This document shows, piece by piece, positions 17,735 to 25,147 of a stretch of 62,675 nucleotides of DNA; position 1 is the stretch's first letter; the number at the start of each line of letters is the position of its first letter. The notes beneath the pieces were generated by a model, which did no database searches, was not told the origin of the DNA, and saw only the letters and a program-made list of their open reading frames with translations. Position numbers and translations under genes: made by a program. The DNA is from Pedobacter borealis DSM 19626 (GTDB lineage Bacteria; Bacteroidota; Bacteroidia; Sphingobacteriales; Sphingobacteriaceae): contig NZ_JAUG01000017.1 in NCBI RefSeq assembly GCF_000708285.2, forward strand, positions 1-62,675. Reading direction: 5' to 3'.

Positions 17735-18619
17735 ATGGAGAAACGCCAAGTAGGACAGAAAAATAGTTTTGATTTTCAAAAAGCCTTTATCATTCCCAGG
17801 AATGTACTTATAAAACAGTGCACTAAAAATGAAATCATAAACAATTTATTTATTACAGATATTGGTTATTACCGTAAGGCATTGAATCACTATATAAAAA
17901 GAAATAATGGTTCAGAACAGCATATTTTGATTTATTGCGTAGAAGGAAAGGGAAACGTAGAATTTCAGGATACTAATTATCATATTGAAGCGGGTAATTT
18001 TATTATTATTCCGAAAGAAACAGCACATACTTACCAAGCTGACCCAGCGTTACCATGGACTATTTATTGGTTCCATTTTTCAGGAACTGGTGCTGATCAA
18101 TTGGTTGCTTCGTTACAGAATTATAAGGCTTATGCGGGTTTTAGTGAAGAACGGAACATGTTATTCGATACTATTTACAACCGATTAGAAAGAGGTTTTA
18201 GTAGAGAAAATATAATTTATGCCAATTTATGTTTTCACCAATATATTGCTGAAGTTGTTTATACCGATAAACATCTCGTTAACGATAAAATTATGGAACC
18301 GGATAAAGTTGAAGAGGTTATAGATTTTATGCGGAAAAATATTGAAAAGATGCTTAGTTTAAAGGAAATGGCACTGGCTGTTTACCTTTCACCTTCCTAT
18401 TTATCGGCCATTTTTAAAAAGAAAACCGGAACCTCACCAATCGATTATTTTAACCAGCTCAAAATTCAGAAAACAACACAATATTTACTGTTCACCAACC
18501 TGCGGATTAACGAAATTGCACAAAAAGTCGGCATTAACGATCCTTATTATTTTAGCCGGCTCTTTTCAAGTATCATGGGCATTTCGCCGAAACAATACCG
18601 TGATAATAGGTTTAATTGA
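17735..18619 (+). CDS. AraC-family transcriptional regulator
   Basis: This 294-residue protein has an N-terminal cupin-like sensing domain (about 45-150, with GNFIIIPKETAHTY) and a C-terminal AraC double helix-turn-helix (about 190-290, with LSPSYLSAIFKKKTG and DPYYFSRLFSSIMGISPKQY). It should bind a sugar or related ligand and activate nearby genes. It is divergent from the planctomycete-type cytochrome operon, with 220 bp between starts, so that operon is its most likely target. It starts at the first in-frame ATG. Confidence 0.92.
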   Translation: MEKRQVGQKNSFDFQKAFIIPRNVLIKQCTKNEIINNLFITDIGYYRKALNHYIKRNNGSEQHILIYCVEGKGNVEFQDTNYHIEAGNFIIIPKETAHTYQADPALPWTIYWFHFSGTGADQLVASLQNYKAYAGFSEERNMLFDTIYNRLERGFSRENIIYANLCFHQYIAEVVYTDKHLVNDKIMEPDKVEEVIDFMRKNIEKMLSLKEMALAVYLSPSYLSAIFKKKTGTSPIDYFNQLKIQKTTQYLLFTNLRINEIAQKVGINDPYYFSRLFSSIMGISPKQYRDNRFN

Positions 18620-18645
18620 TGTTCTTTTTTGTGGGCAGTCGAATC

Positions 18646-18867
18646 TTAGATGTGCAGTCGGATGTTACCATCCGCCTGAACACTCATATCATATTCATCA
18701 TTTCAGTCCTGGCAGATGGTAACATCTGCCAGGATACTTATTTATAAACCTGAGTTCGATAATTACCTGTGCAGTCAGATGTTACCTGTTACCATCTGAC
18801 TGGCAGTAAATACATGCGATTTAAAGCCTTAAACTTAGCATCAGTGTCAGATGGTAACATCTGACAC
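18646..18867. repeat. Cluster of four palindromes with AGATGGTAACATCT-type core
   Basis: The gap 18620-18909 has no gene but four hairpins. They lie at about 18655-18678, 18707-18734 (12-bp perfect arms with loop GTAA), 18772-18802 and 18844-18867. All contain forms of GATGGTAACATC, and flanking bases vary in pairs so that the stems are kept. A fifth copy is at 29437-29460. The site 18747-18765 also carries the AACCTGAGTTCGATAATTA motif. Confidence 0.75.
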
Positions 18868-18909
18868 CACGAAAATAGCAATATCCGACACTATGGAATT
18901 TATTAAAAA

Positions 18910-20724
18910 TTAATCCAAGGTTAAACCAATTTCCTTCAATAAAATAGCTGCATTAAAGGTTTTACAAGGCCCTTGTTTTAATAAATAATCAAATTTCATT
19001 TCACCTTCGGTGATCTGGATATCAAAATGGAAATTACGGACGGTTTCGGGGTGATCGACAATCAGATCTGCCAGTTGTAAATCGTGTGTAGCAAAAAGTG
19101 CAGGAGTTTTTTCGGTAATCAGCTTTTGTATAAAAACCTTCGAGCCCAAATATTTATCCCTACTGTTTGTACCCCGCAGCATTTCATCAATCAATACAAA
19201 AGTATCTTTGTCTTTAACTACATTATCTAAAATCATTTTCAGGCGGTTTAACTCTGCCTTAAAAGTTGAGGTACTTTCGTTCAGCGAATCTTTAATCCGC
19301 ATATAAGTATTGATCGAAAAAACCGATAATTGCATGGTTTTGGCACAAACCGGTGAACCAGTATAAGCCAATATCATATTAATACCCAAAGTACGTAGAA
19401 AAGTGCTTTTGCCGGCCATATTAGAGCCCGTTACAATATCTACAGTTGGTTTGGCTTCTAAATGAAAATCGTTATCCACCCGGACCTGCTCGTTAATAAG
19501 CGGATGGCCAATATGGGTGGTGGCTAATGCAAATTGATCGGTTACCACCGGAAAAACCCAATCTGGCTGATTATAGGCTGTTGTGGCCAATGATATCAGC
19601 TCTTCAAAATCGCCTAAATGGTCAAGGGCCGAAATCACATCCTCTGATGAAGATTTATACCAAATGTCTAAACTGATGCAGCATTTTAAATCCCAAAGTA
19701 AAAGTGCGTTCAATATACCACCAACCAGGATATTCAGCCTGGCATCAAAATTCTGGATAATTTTGGATAAGCCCTTAATTTCTTTGCTTACCGGGATTTT
19801 TGAATCTAATAAACTTAAGGTGTATGAACTTTGCCAGTTTTGATTCTCTGTCCATAAAATAGCGCTGGCATAACCATTTAACAGATTCGAACTTCCACCA
19901 AAGGTGTAAAAAACCTTATTAATTTTTGAGCCTAATAAAACGTTCCACCCGGTATGTATTACAAATAGAAGTGCCAGTATTTTCCAAAAAGCAGCGCTAA
20001 TAAGAAGTGCCGCTAAAATTAAACCAACAGAAATATAAGGCACCAGCTTTACATAAAACCTCAAAAAACTGCCCTTTAAAAACTCCAACTGTGCACCCAA
20101 TTGGTGTTTAAGCTGTATTTTAATCTGCTCTATTTTATCGGGGTCGTAACCATGCAGATTAGCCCTGAAACTATAAGTTTCTGCTATCTTATCTGTTATT
20201 TCTTTTATGGCTTCCTGGCGGAGTAATATCTGATCCCTCGTCGGTTTTTCTGCGAATTTTTTAGCCAGGAGGTTATTTCCGCTTTTGGTACTACAACGGT
20301 TGATCAGTGCAAACAGAGATGCGCTTCCAAAAATATCAAGATCGGAGGTATAGGGATGCAGTTCAGATTCGAAAGCCTTACCATGATCGTAACCATTCGC
20401 TGTTCCGTTTAAAACATTCCATTCATTCTGATAAACCCACAAGAGTTGCTTTTTAAAATCGATTTCGCGGTCTAGCTTACTTTGCCTACGTACAATAAAG
20501 GCAAAGGCAATAATGGGCACCAATAATGCAAGTTGAATTAATGTACGTAAATCATCATCTGCAGAACGTAACAGTAGAACAAAAAATAAAATTTCGGCCA
20601 GGAACAGGCCTATCCGGATGAAGGAAAGTTGATCGATTATTTTTTTGGTCTCTGCTATATCAGCAGTAACCTGCTTAATTTTTTGGTCGTAATCGGCTAT
20701 TATTTCTGCTTGTTGTTTTAACAT
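18910..20724 (-). CDS. Membrane-associated MutS-family ATPase
   Basis: This protein of about 604 residues has the C-terminal ATPase of the MutS superfamily: Walker A GSNMAGKSTFLR, Walker B FVLIDEMLRGTNSRD and the switch ATHDLQLAD. The N-terminal part has two hydrophobic segments (about residues 35-75) and another pair after about residue 230, which are not found in mismatch-repair MutS. The mismatch-recognition domain is absent. The family is common in Bacteroidetes and its role is unknown. The start is placed at the ATG at 20724; a longer frame up to 20829 exists, but its first 35 residues look non-coding. Confidence 0.85.
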   Translation of the reverse strand: MLKQQAEIIADYDQKIKQVTADIAETKKIIDQLSFIRIGLFLAEILFFVLLLRSADDDLRTLIQLALLVPIIAFAFIVRRQSKLDREIDFKKQLLWVYQNEWNVLNGTANGYDHGKAFESELHPYTSDLDIFGSASLFALINRCSTKSGNNLLAKKFAEKPTRDQILLRQEAIKEITDKIAETYSFRANLHGYDPDKIEQIKIQLKHQLGAQLEFLKGSFLRFYVKLVPYISVGLILAALLISAAFWKILALLFVIHTGWNVLLGSKINKVFYTFGGSSNLLNGYASAILWTENQNWQSSYTLSLLDSKIPVSKEIKGLSKIIQNFDARLNILVGGILNALLLWDLKCCISLDIWYKSSSEDVISALDHLGDFEELISLATTAYNQPDWVFPVVTDQFALATTHIGHPLINEQVRVDNDFHLEAKPTVDIVTGSNMAGKSTFLRTLGINMILAYTGSPVCAKTMQLSVFSINTYMRIKDSLNESTSTFKAELNRLKMILDNVVKDKDTFVLIDEMLRGTNSRDKYLGSKVFIQKLITEKTPALFATHDLQLADLIVDHPETVRNFHFDIQITEGEMKFDYLLKQGPCKTFNAAILLKEIGLTLD

Positions 20725-20837
20725 GATATCGCTTCCGTGTATATATTTTCGAAGGTATAAGATCGATAGATTGTCTTTTTTGTTACAATTTTCTCTAAGT
20801 TTGAATCTCGAAATTCTAAAGATAGGCAAAATATTAA

Positions 20838-21311
20838 ATGAAGATTACACTGATCGCCATTGGCAAAACAGAAGATAAATATCTAATTGAAGGAATTGAT
20901 AAATACATCAACCGTTTAAAACACTATATTAATTTTAGTTTTGTGGCTTTGCCAGATGTAAAGAATGTTAAAAACCTAAGCGAGGCCCAGCAAAAGGCAA
21001 AAGAAGCAGAGTTGCTGCATAAACAAATTAACAATGGCGATGTTGTTATTTTATTGGATGAAAAAGGAAAAAAATATTCATCCGTAGAATTTTCAAACTA
21101 CTTAAATAAACAGATGGTTGGTAGTATACAGCATTTAATTTTTATTATTGGCGGGCCTTATGGATTTGATGAAACCATTTACAAAAGGGCAAACGGGTTA
21201 ATTTCGCTGTCTGACATGACCTTTTCTCATCAAATGATCAGATTATTTTTTGTAGAGCAGCTTTACCGGGGATTTAGCATTTTAAAAGGAGAACCTTATC
21301 ATCACGCTTAG
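20838..21311 (+). CDS. rlmH: 23S rRNA pseudouridine-1915 N3-methyltransferase
   Basis: This 157-residue protein is RlmH, a SPOUT-fold methyltransferase that methylates pseudouridine 1915 (E. coli numbering) in helix 69 of 23S rRNA. The knot motifs IFIIGGPYGFDE and LSDMTFSHQMIRLFFVEQLY and the C-terminal GEPYHH are all present, and the length matches the family. It is divergent from the MutS-like gene. A 42-codon membrane peptide gene follows 62 bp downstream on the same strand. Confidence 0.97.
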   Translation: MKITLIAIGKTEDKYLIEGIDKYINRLKHYINFSFVALPDVKNVKNLSEAQQKAKEAELLHKQINNGDVVILLDEKGKKYSSVEFSNYLNKQMVGSIQHLIFIIGGPYGFDETIYKRANGLISLSDMTFSHQMIRLFFVEQLYRGFSILKGEPYHHA

Positions 21312-21373
21312 AGATGGACAATGTAAATGATATGGAAAAGGCGAATAAAAATCATCATTAAATAAAAGAAATT

Positions 21374-21502
21374 ATGCTATTAGATAAATATAAACGGGAA
21401 TACAGATATAAAAGCAATCAGAACGGCAACAATAAATACCTATGGATCAGCATTATTGCATCATTGGTTATTATAGCTTTGCTTTATTATTTCTTCGATT
21501 AA
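21374..21502 (+). CDS. Small single-pass membrane protein (42 residues)
   Basis: This short open frame encodes a charged N-terminus (MLLDKYKREYRYK) followed by one strong transmembrane helix at about residues 23-41 and ends in YYFFD. The purine-rich AATAAAAGAAATT precedes the ATG. It lies directly after rlmH on the same strand and before a terminator. No family is recognised. Coding likelihood is judged from its layout, typical of small inner-membrane proteins, and the lack of any competing gene. Confidence 0.55.
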   Translation: MLLDKYKREYRYKSNQNGNNKYLWISIIASLVIIALLYYFFD

Positions 21503-21508
21503 ACCCCA

Positions 21509-21541
21509 CAAAAAAACACCAGACAAATTGCCTGGTGTTCG
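21509..21541 (-). terminator. Terminator for the DUF5606 gene
   Basis: AACACCAG and CTGGTGTT form a stem; on the minus strand it is followed by a run of T. It lies just downstream of the DUF5606 stop and between convergent genes. Confidence 0.8.
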
Positions 21542-21563
21542 CTATAATTTGGGTAAATAAAGC

Positions 21564-22106
21564 TTAAACGCCTTTTTTACTGGTCATACTTGCTTTTTTA
21601 GCTGGTGCTGAAGTTTTAGTAGTTGCTTTAGCACTTGCTGATGCCTTAGATCCTGTAGTTTTTTGTTTTTTATCTGAAGCTGCTTTTTCTTCTGATAACT
21701 TAACCTCTGCTGGTGTACCCGGAGTTTCCGGAGTTTCTTCAGTAAACAATGGCAGGTCTTTTAATAAGTTATACCAAGTGATAATTTTCTTCATATCAGA
21801 AGCATAAACTTTCTCCTGATCGTGGCCTGGTGCTACTTCAAGGAAATAAGCGCGTAAATCACCTTTCAAATCCGGAGTAGATCCTTTTGCTGAAATTTTA
21901 GCAAAAATATCTGCCAATTTAATTTCCTCATCTTCGCCATACACGGTAATATCTTCTAACGAAGCTAATTTTGTGTTGGTGATGTTGGCAACAACTTTAG
22001 TTTTTTGAGCATCTAAGCCTTCTAAAATGTAACCTACTTTATTTTGTCCAACCAGTTTAAATAAACCCGGTCTGCCAGATACGGCAACAATTCCTCTTAA
22101 ATTCAT
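21564..22106 (-). CDS. DUF5606 domain protein
   Basis: This 180-residue cytosolic protein matches the DUF5606 family of Bacteroidetes in its first 130 residues, beginning with MNLRGIVAVSGRPGLFKLVG. The C-terminal 40 residues are a low-complexity Ala/Lys/Thr/Ser tail (SASAKATTKTSAPAKKAS) that may bind nucleic acid or simply be disordered. Function is unknown. The gene lies 72 bp downstream of the cyclophilin gene on the same strand and is followed by a terminator. Confidence 0.85.
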   Translation of the reverse strand: MNLRGIVAVSGRPGLFKLVGQNKVGYILEGLDAQKTKVVANITNTKLASLEDITVYGEDEEIKLADIFAKISAKGSTPDLKGDLRAYFLEVAPGHDQEKVYASDMKKIITWYNLLKDLPLFTEETPETPGTPAEVKLSEEKAASDKKQKTTGSKASASAKATTKTSAPAKKASMTSKKGV

Positions 22107-22178
22107 ATTATGTGTGTTTAGCGGTTAGTGTTTGGCGTTTAGCGTTGTAATACGCTCACCGCCAAACGCATCGCGTTC

Positions 22179-22640
22179 TTAATCTTCTAAAACTTCTATG
22201 TTTAAAATTTTATCACCTTGGCGAATATCATCTACAAGGTCTACATTCTCAACTACTTTGCCAAAACAAGTATGGTTACGGTCTAAGTGAGCGGTATTTG
22301 TTCTGCTGTGGCAGATAAAAAACTGTGAACCACCAGTGTTGCGGCCAGCGTGAGCCATAGATAAAACCCCACGATCGTGATATTGATTTTCTCCGTCCAG
22401 TTCGCAATCAATTTTGTAACCTGGGCCACCAGTACCTGCTAAATGTGCTTTAGCCGGGTCTTTTGAATTTGGGCATCCGCCCTGAACCATAAAGTTAGGA
22501 ATTACACGGTGAAAAGTTACACCATCATAAAAGCCTTCTTTAGCTAATTTTTTAAAGTTTGCAACGGCTTTCGGCGCATCATTATCGTAGAATTCTACAG
22601 TCATTTCGCCTTTTTCTGTTTTTATTATTGCTTTACTCAT
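22179..22640 (-). CDS. Cyclophilin-type peptidyl-prolyl cis-trans isomerase
   Basis: This 153-residue protein is a single cyclophilin domain that isomerises proline peptide bonds. The catalytic region FHRVIPNFMVQGG and the segments GGSQFFICHS and HLDRNHTCFGKVVEN are intact. With no signal peptide it should be cytosolic, like E. coli PpiB. The length fits the short single-domain bacterial type. It may be co-transcribed with the DUF5606 gene downstream. Confidence 0.95.
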   Translation of the reverse strand: MSKAIIKTEKGEMTVEFYDNDAPKAVANFKKLAKEGFYDGVTFHRVIPNFMVQGGCPNSKDPAKAHLAGTGGPGYKIDCELDGENQYHDRGVLSMAHAGRNTGGSQFFICHSRTNTAHLDRNHTCFGKVVENVDLVDDIRQGDKILNIEVLED

Positions 22641-22795
22641 ATCAATATCGGTACTAATTTTAAATTGTATTCACCAAAAAAACAATCGTATTTTTTTAGT
22701 AGAGGGCAAAAATAACAAAATTGTATAACTTATAACATCATTAAATTTTTCTATACAGTTTAAATGCGGTATTTTAGTGTTTTAAGCATACCGAT

Positions 22796-24055
22796 TTGAC
22801 AAAGAAATATTATATCCTGCTCATTTGCCTGCTTTGCTCTCTGGGGCTAAGGGCTTCTTCTTTGTTAATTTACATGGATGAAGACCAAAAGAACCACCTT
22901 AAAGCATATGGTATTGCCTATTGGACAATCAGCAAACAACTAGAGGTTGATTGGCTTTTAAACTATCGCGGCGGAAGTTTTTTAATTAAATACAATAAAA
23001 CAGTTGAAGACGAGCTTAAAATCCGTGGCGTATCTTACGAAGTAATGGCCGATGGAAAGGTAACCAACCTTTTAAACGAAATCAGCGACCCTGCGGTGAA
23101 TATGGAGATGGTTAAGCTGGAGAAAACACCAAAAATTGCGGTTTACTCTCCAAAAAGCAAATTACCCTGGGACGATGCCGTTACACTCGTTTTAACCTAC
23201 GCCGAAATCCCGTACGATGTAATTTATGATGATGATATTTTACAGGATAAATTAAGCAAATACGATTGGCTACACTTGCACCATGAAGATTTTACCGGAC
23301 AGTACGGCCGTTTCTGGGCCAATTTCAAGCACGCAACCTGGTACCAGGAAGATGTTAAAAACCAGGAAACCTTAGCTAAGCGCATGGGTTATAAAAAGGT
23401 TTCTGAAATGAAATTAGCCGTTGCCAAACACATTAAAGAATACTGTGCTGGTGGAGGCTTTTTGTTTGCGATGTGCTCAGGCACCGATAGTTTCGACATT
23501 GCCCTTGCTGCTGATGGGGTAGATATTTGCGCCCAAATGTTTGATGGTGATGCTGCAGATCCAAATGCACAAAGTAAACTGGATTTTAATAAAACCTTAG
23601 CCTTCCAGAATTTCAAGTTAGATAACAACCCAATGAACTATGAATTTTCGGATATCGACGCTACTCAAACCCGGACACTGAACCAAACCAACGATTACTT
23701 TACTTTATTCGATTTTTCGGCCAAATGGGATCTTGTTCCAACCATGCTTACCCAAGATCATGATAAGGTGATTAAAGGTTTTATGGGGCAAACCACAGCT
23801 TTCAGAAAGAGTTTAGTTAAAACAAGTGTAACTGTTTTGGGTGAAAATAAAGGTGCTGCAGAGGTAAGGTATTTACATGGAGAAATTGGCAAAGGTCAGT
23901 TTACTTTTTATGGCGGGCACGATCCGGAAGATTATCAGCATGCTGTCGGCGATCCTCCAACAGATTTAAATCTACATCCTAATTCACCTGGCTATCGTTT
24001 GATCTTAAATAATGTTCTTTTTCCGGCCGCGAAAAAGAAACCACAAAAAACATAA
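22796..24055 (+). CDS. Exported GATase-like protein (database name often 'asparagine synthetase B')
   Basis: This 419-residue protein starts at a TTG codon and opens with a signal peptide (KKYYILLICLLCSLGLRASS). The body has a Rossmann/class I glutamine-amidotransferase-like elbow, GGGFLFAMCSGTD, at about residues 220-232, and a late GKGQFTFYGGHDPED motif. Homologues in Bacteroidetes are, from memory, often named asparagine synthetase B. Neither the N-terminal Cys amidotransferase nor the ATP-pyrophosphatase SGGxDS motif of that enzyme is present, so the name should not be trusted. Its role is unknown; location should be periplasmic. Confidence 0.7.
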   Translation: MTKKYYILLICLLCSLGLRASSLLIYMDEDQKNHLKAYGIAYWTISKQLEVDWLLNYRGGSFLIKYNKTVEDELKIRGVSYEVMADGKVTNLLNEISDPAVNMEMVKLEKTPKIAVYSPKSKLPWDDAVTLVLTYAEIPYDVIYDDDILQDKLSKYDWLHLHHEDFTGQYGRFWANFKHATWYQEDVKNQETLAKRMGYKKVSEMKLAVAKHIKEYCAGGGFLFAMCSGTDSFDIALAADGVDICAQMFDGDAADPNAQSKLDFNKTLAFQNFKLDNNPMNYEFSDIDATQTRTLNQTNDYFTLFDFSAKWDLVPTMLTQDHDKVIKGFMGQTTAFRKSLVKTSVTVLGENKGAAEVRYLHGEIGKGQFTFYGGHDPEDYQHAVGDPPTDLNLHPNSPGYRLILNNVLFPAAKKKPQKT

Positions 24056-24250
24056 TTTTAGCGTAATCGCCTTTTGGCATCTTTTCTTTTAGGGTTAAAA
24101 AACAAGTAATTATACTGGATATTCCTATTATGTAGACAGTAAATCACATCTATCGGCATAACTAATTGCTATCGTAATTATACTCAAACCGATCAAAAAA
24201 TCCCCTGTAAACCAGCAGGTTACCAAACAAACTGTAACAGACTTGATACT

Positions 24251-24267
24251 TTGGCACAGCTTTTGGA
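24251..24267 (+). promoter_or_regulatory. Sigma-54-like (-24/-12) promoter
   Basis: TTGGCACAGCTTTTGGA matches the sigma-54 consensus YTGGCACGrNNNTTGCW at all but two positions (A for G after GGCAC, and G for C in TTGC). The -24 GG and -12 GG are correctly spaced. It is 72 bp upstream of the outer-membrane barrel gene at 24339. Confidence 0.5.
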
Positions 24268-24338
24268 ATTGAGGCTTGTAATTAACAACAGGTTTAAGCC
24301 TGAAATTTTAAACAAGATTCTTCTAAAAGAAAAATATT

Positions 24339-25079
24339 ATGAAAAAGTTACTATTAAGTGCATCAGTTTTATTATTAGCAACAGGTGCATTTGCACAAAC
24401 AAAAATGACTAGTGAAACTGCTCGCTTCGGAATAAAAGCTGGCGTTAACCTTTCTAAGTTTCATGCCGGGGGCGATGATGCCGCAGCCAATAATTTTAAT
24501 GATAATGCAAAAAACAATGTTGGCTTTAATGTGACCGCATTTGGTGATTTTGGTGTAGGAAATAATTTCTTCATTCAACCAGGCGTATCATTACAGAACA
24601 AGGGTAATAAATTCGAATCTGTAAATACTACAACGGGTGCGAACAGTACTGTTACCACTACATCTTCGATTAAAACCAATTTAATGGCTATTGAAGTACC
24701 CGTAAATGCGGTTTTAAGAATTCCTACTGGTGATGCCGGCGCAGTTCAGATCAGTGCTGGTCCGTATATCGGTTTTAACATCTCAGGTAAAGACAAAGGA
24801 GAAAACACGGTTACAACAGTGAACAACTCCAACAATACCAGTGCTACCGTTACGACTTCTAATGATAGAGACTTATCGTTTGGTAGTGCCAGCGATAAAA
24901 ATTATAACAGTACCGAATTTGGTGCAAACTTTGGTTTAGCATACCGCACAAATTCAGGATTTTTAGTAGGTGCTAACTATGGTTTAGGTTTAACAGATTT
25001 GACTCCGAAAGACAGACAGGCTAATAGCAATAAATTAACTAACCGTGTGTTAGGTTTCTCAGTTGGTTATTCTTTCTAA
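24339..25079 (+). CDS. Small outer-membrane beta-barrel protein (PorT/OmpA-like barrel)
   Basis: This 246-residue protein has a clear signal peptide (MKKLLLSASVLLLATGAFAQ) and then an eight-strand-like barrel with alternating hydrophobic residues. Typical strand motifs are RFGIKAGVNLSKF, FGDFGVGNNFFIQPGVSLQ and a terminal GFSVGYSF with the C-terminal Phe expected for Bam insertion. The loop at about 75-95 and 145-175 is rich in Thr/Asn/Ser. It belongs to the outer membrane protein beta-barrel domain group; ligand or function is not known. A sigma-54-like promoter and a shared downstream terminator bracket it. Confidence 0.86.
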   Translation: MKKLLLSASVLLLATGAFAQTKMTSETARFGIKAGVNLSKFHAGGDDAAANNFNDNAKNNVGFNVTAFGDFGVGNNFFIQPGVSLQNKGNKFESVNTTTGANSTVTTTSSIKTNLMAIEVPVNAVLRIPTGDAGAVQISAGPYIGFNISGKDKGENTVTTVNNSNNTSATVTTSNDRDLSFGSASDKNYNSTEFGANFGLAYRTNSGFLVGANYGLGLTDLTPKDRQANSNKLTNRVLGFSVGYSF

Positions 25080-25096
25080 TCGCAAAGCCTTAAAAA

Positions 25097-25136
25097 CAAA
25101 AAACCTTCCCGATGTAAAATCAGGAAGGTTTTTTTA
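25097..25136. terminator. Bidirectional terminator between convergent genes
   Basis: AAAAAACCTTCC and GGAAGGTTTTTTT give a stem with A/T runs on both sides, serving the barrel gene on the plus strand and the putative porin on the minus strand. Confidence 0.85.
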
Positions 25137-25147
25137 TGCTTTATTAT

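Noticed and set aside
18646..18867. Possible CRISPR array
   Set aside because: The repeated units are palindromes of unequal length with irregular spacing and varying flanks, and no cas gene is present.
20725..20829. Extended N-terminus of the MutS-like protein
   Set aside because: The 35 extra residues are basic and unlike the family, and the extension would leave almost no promoter space before the divergent rlmH gene.
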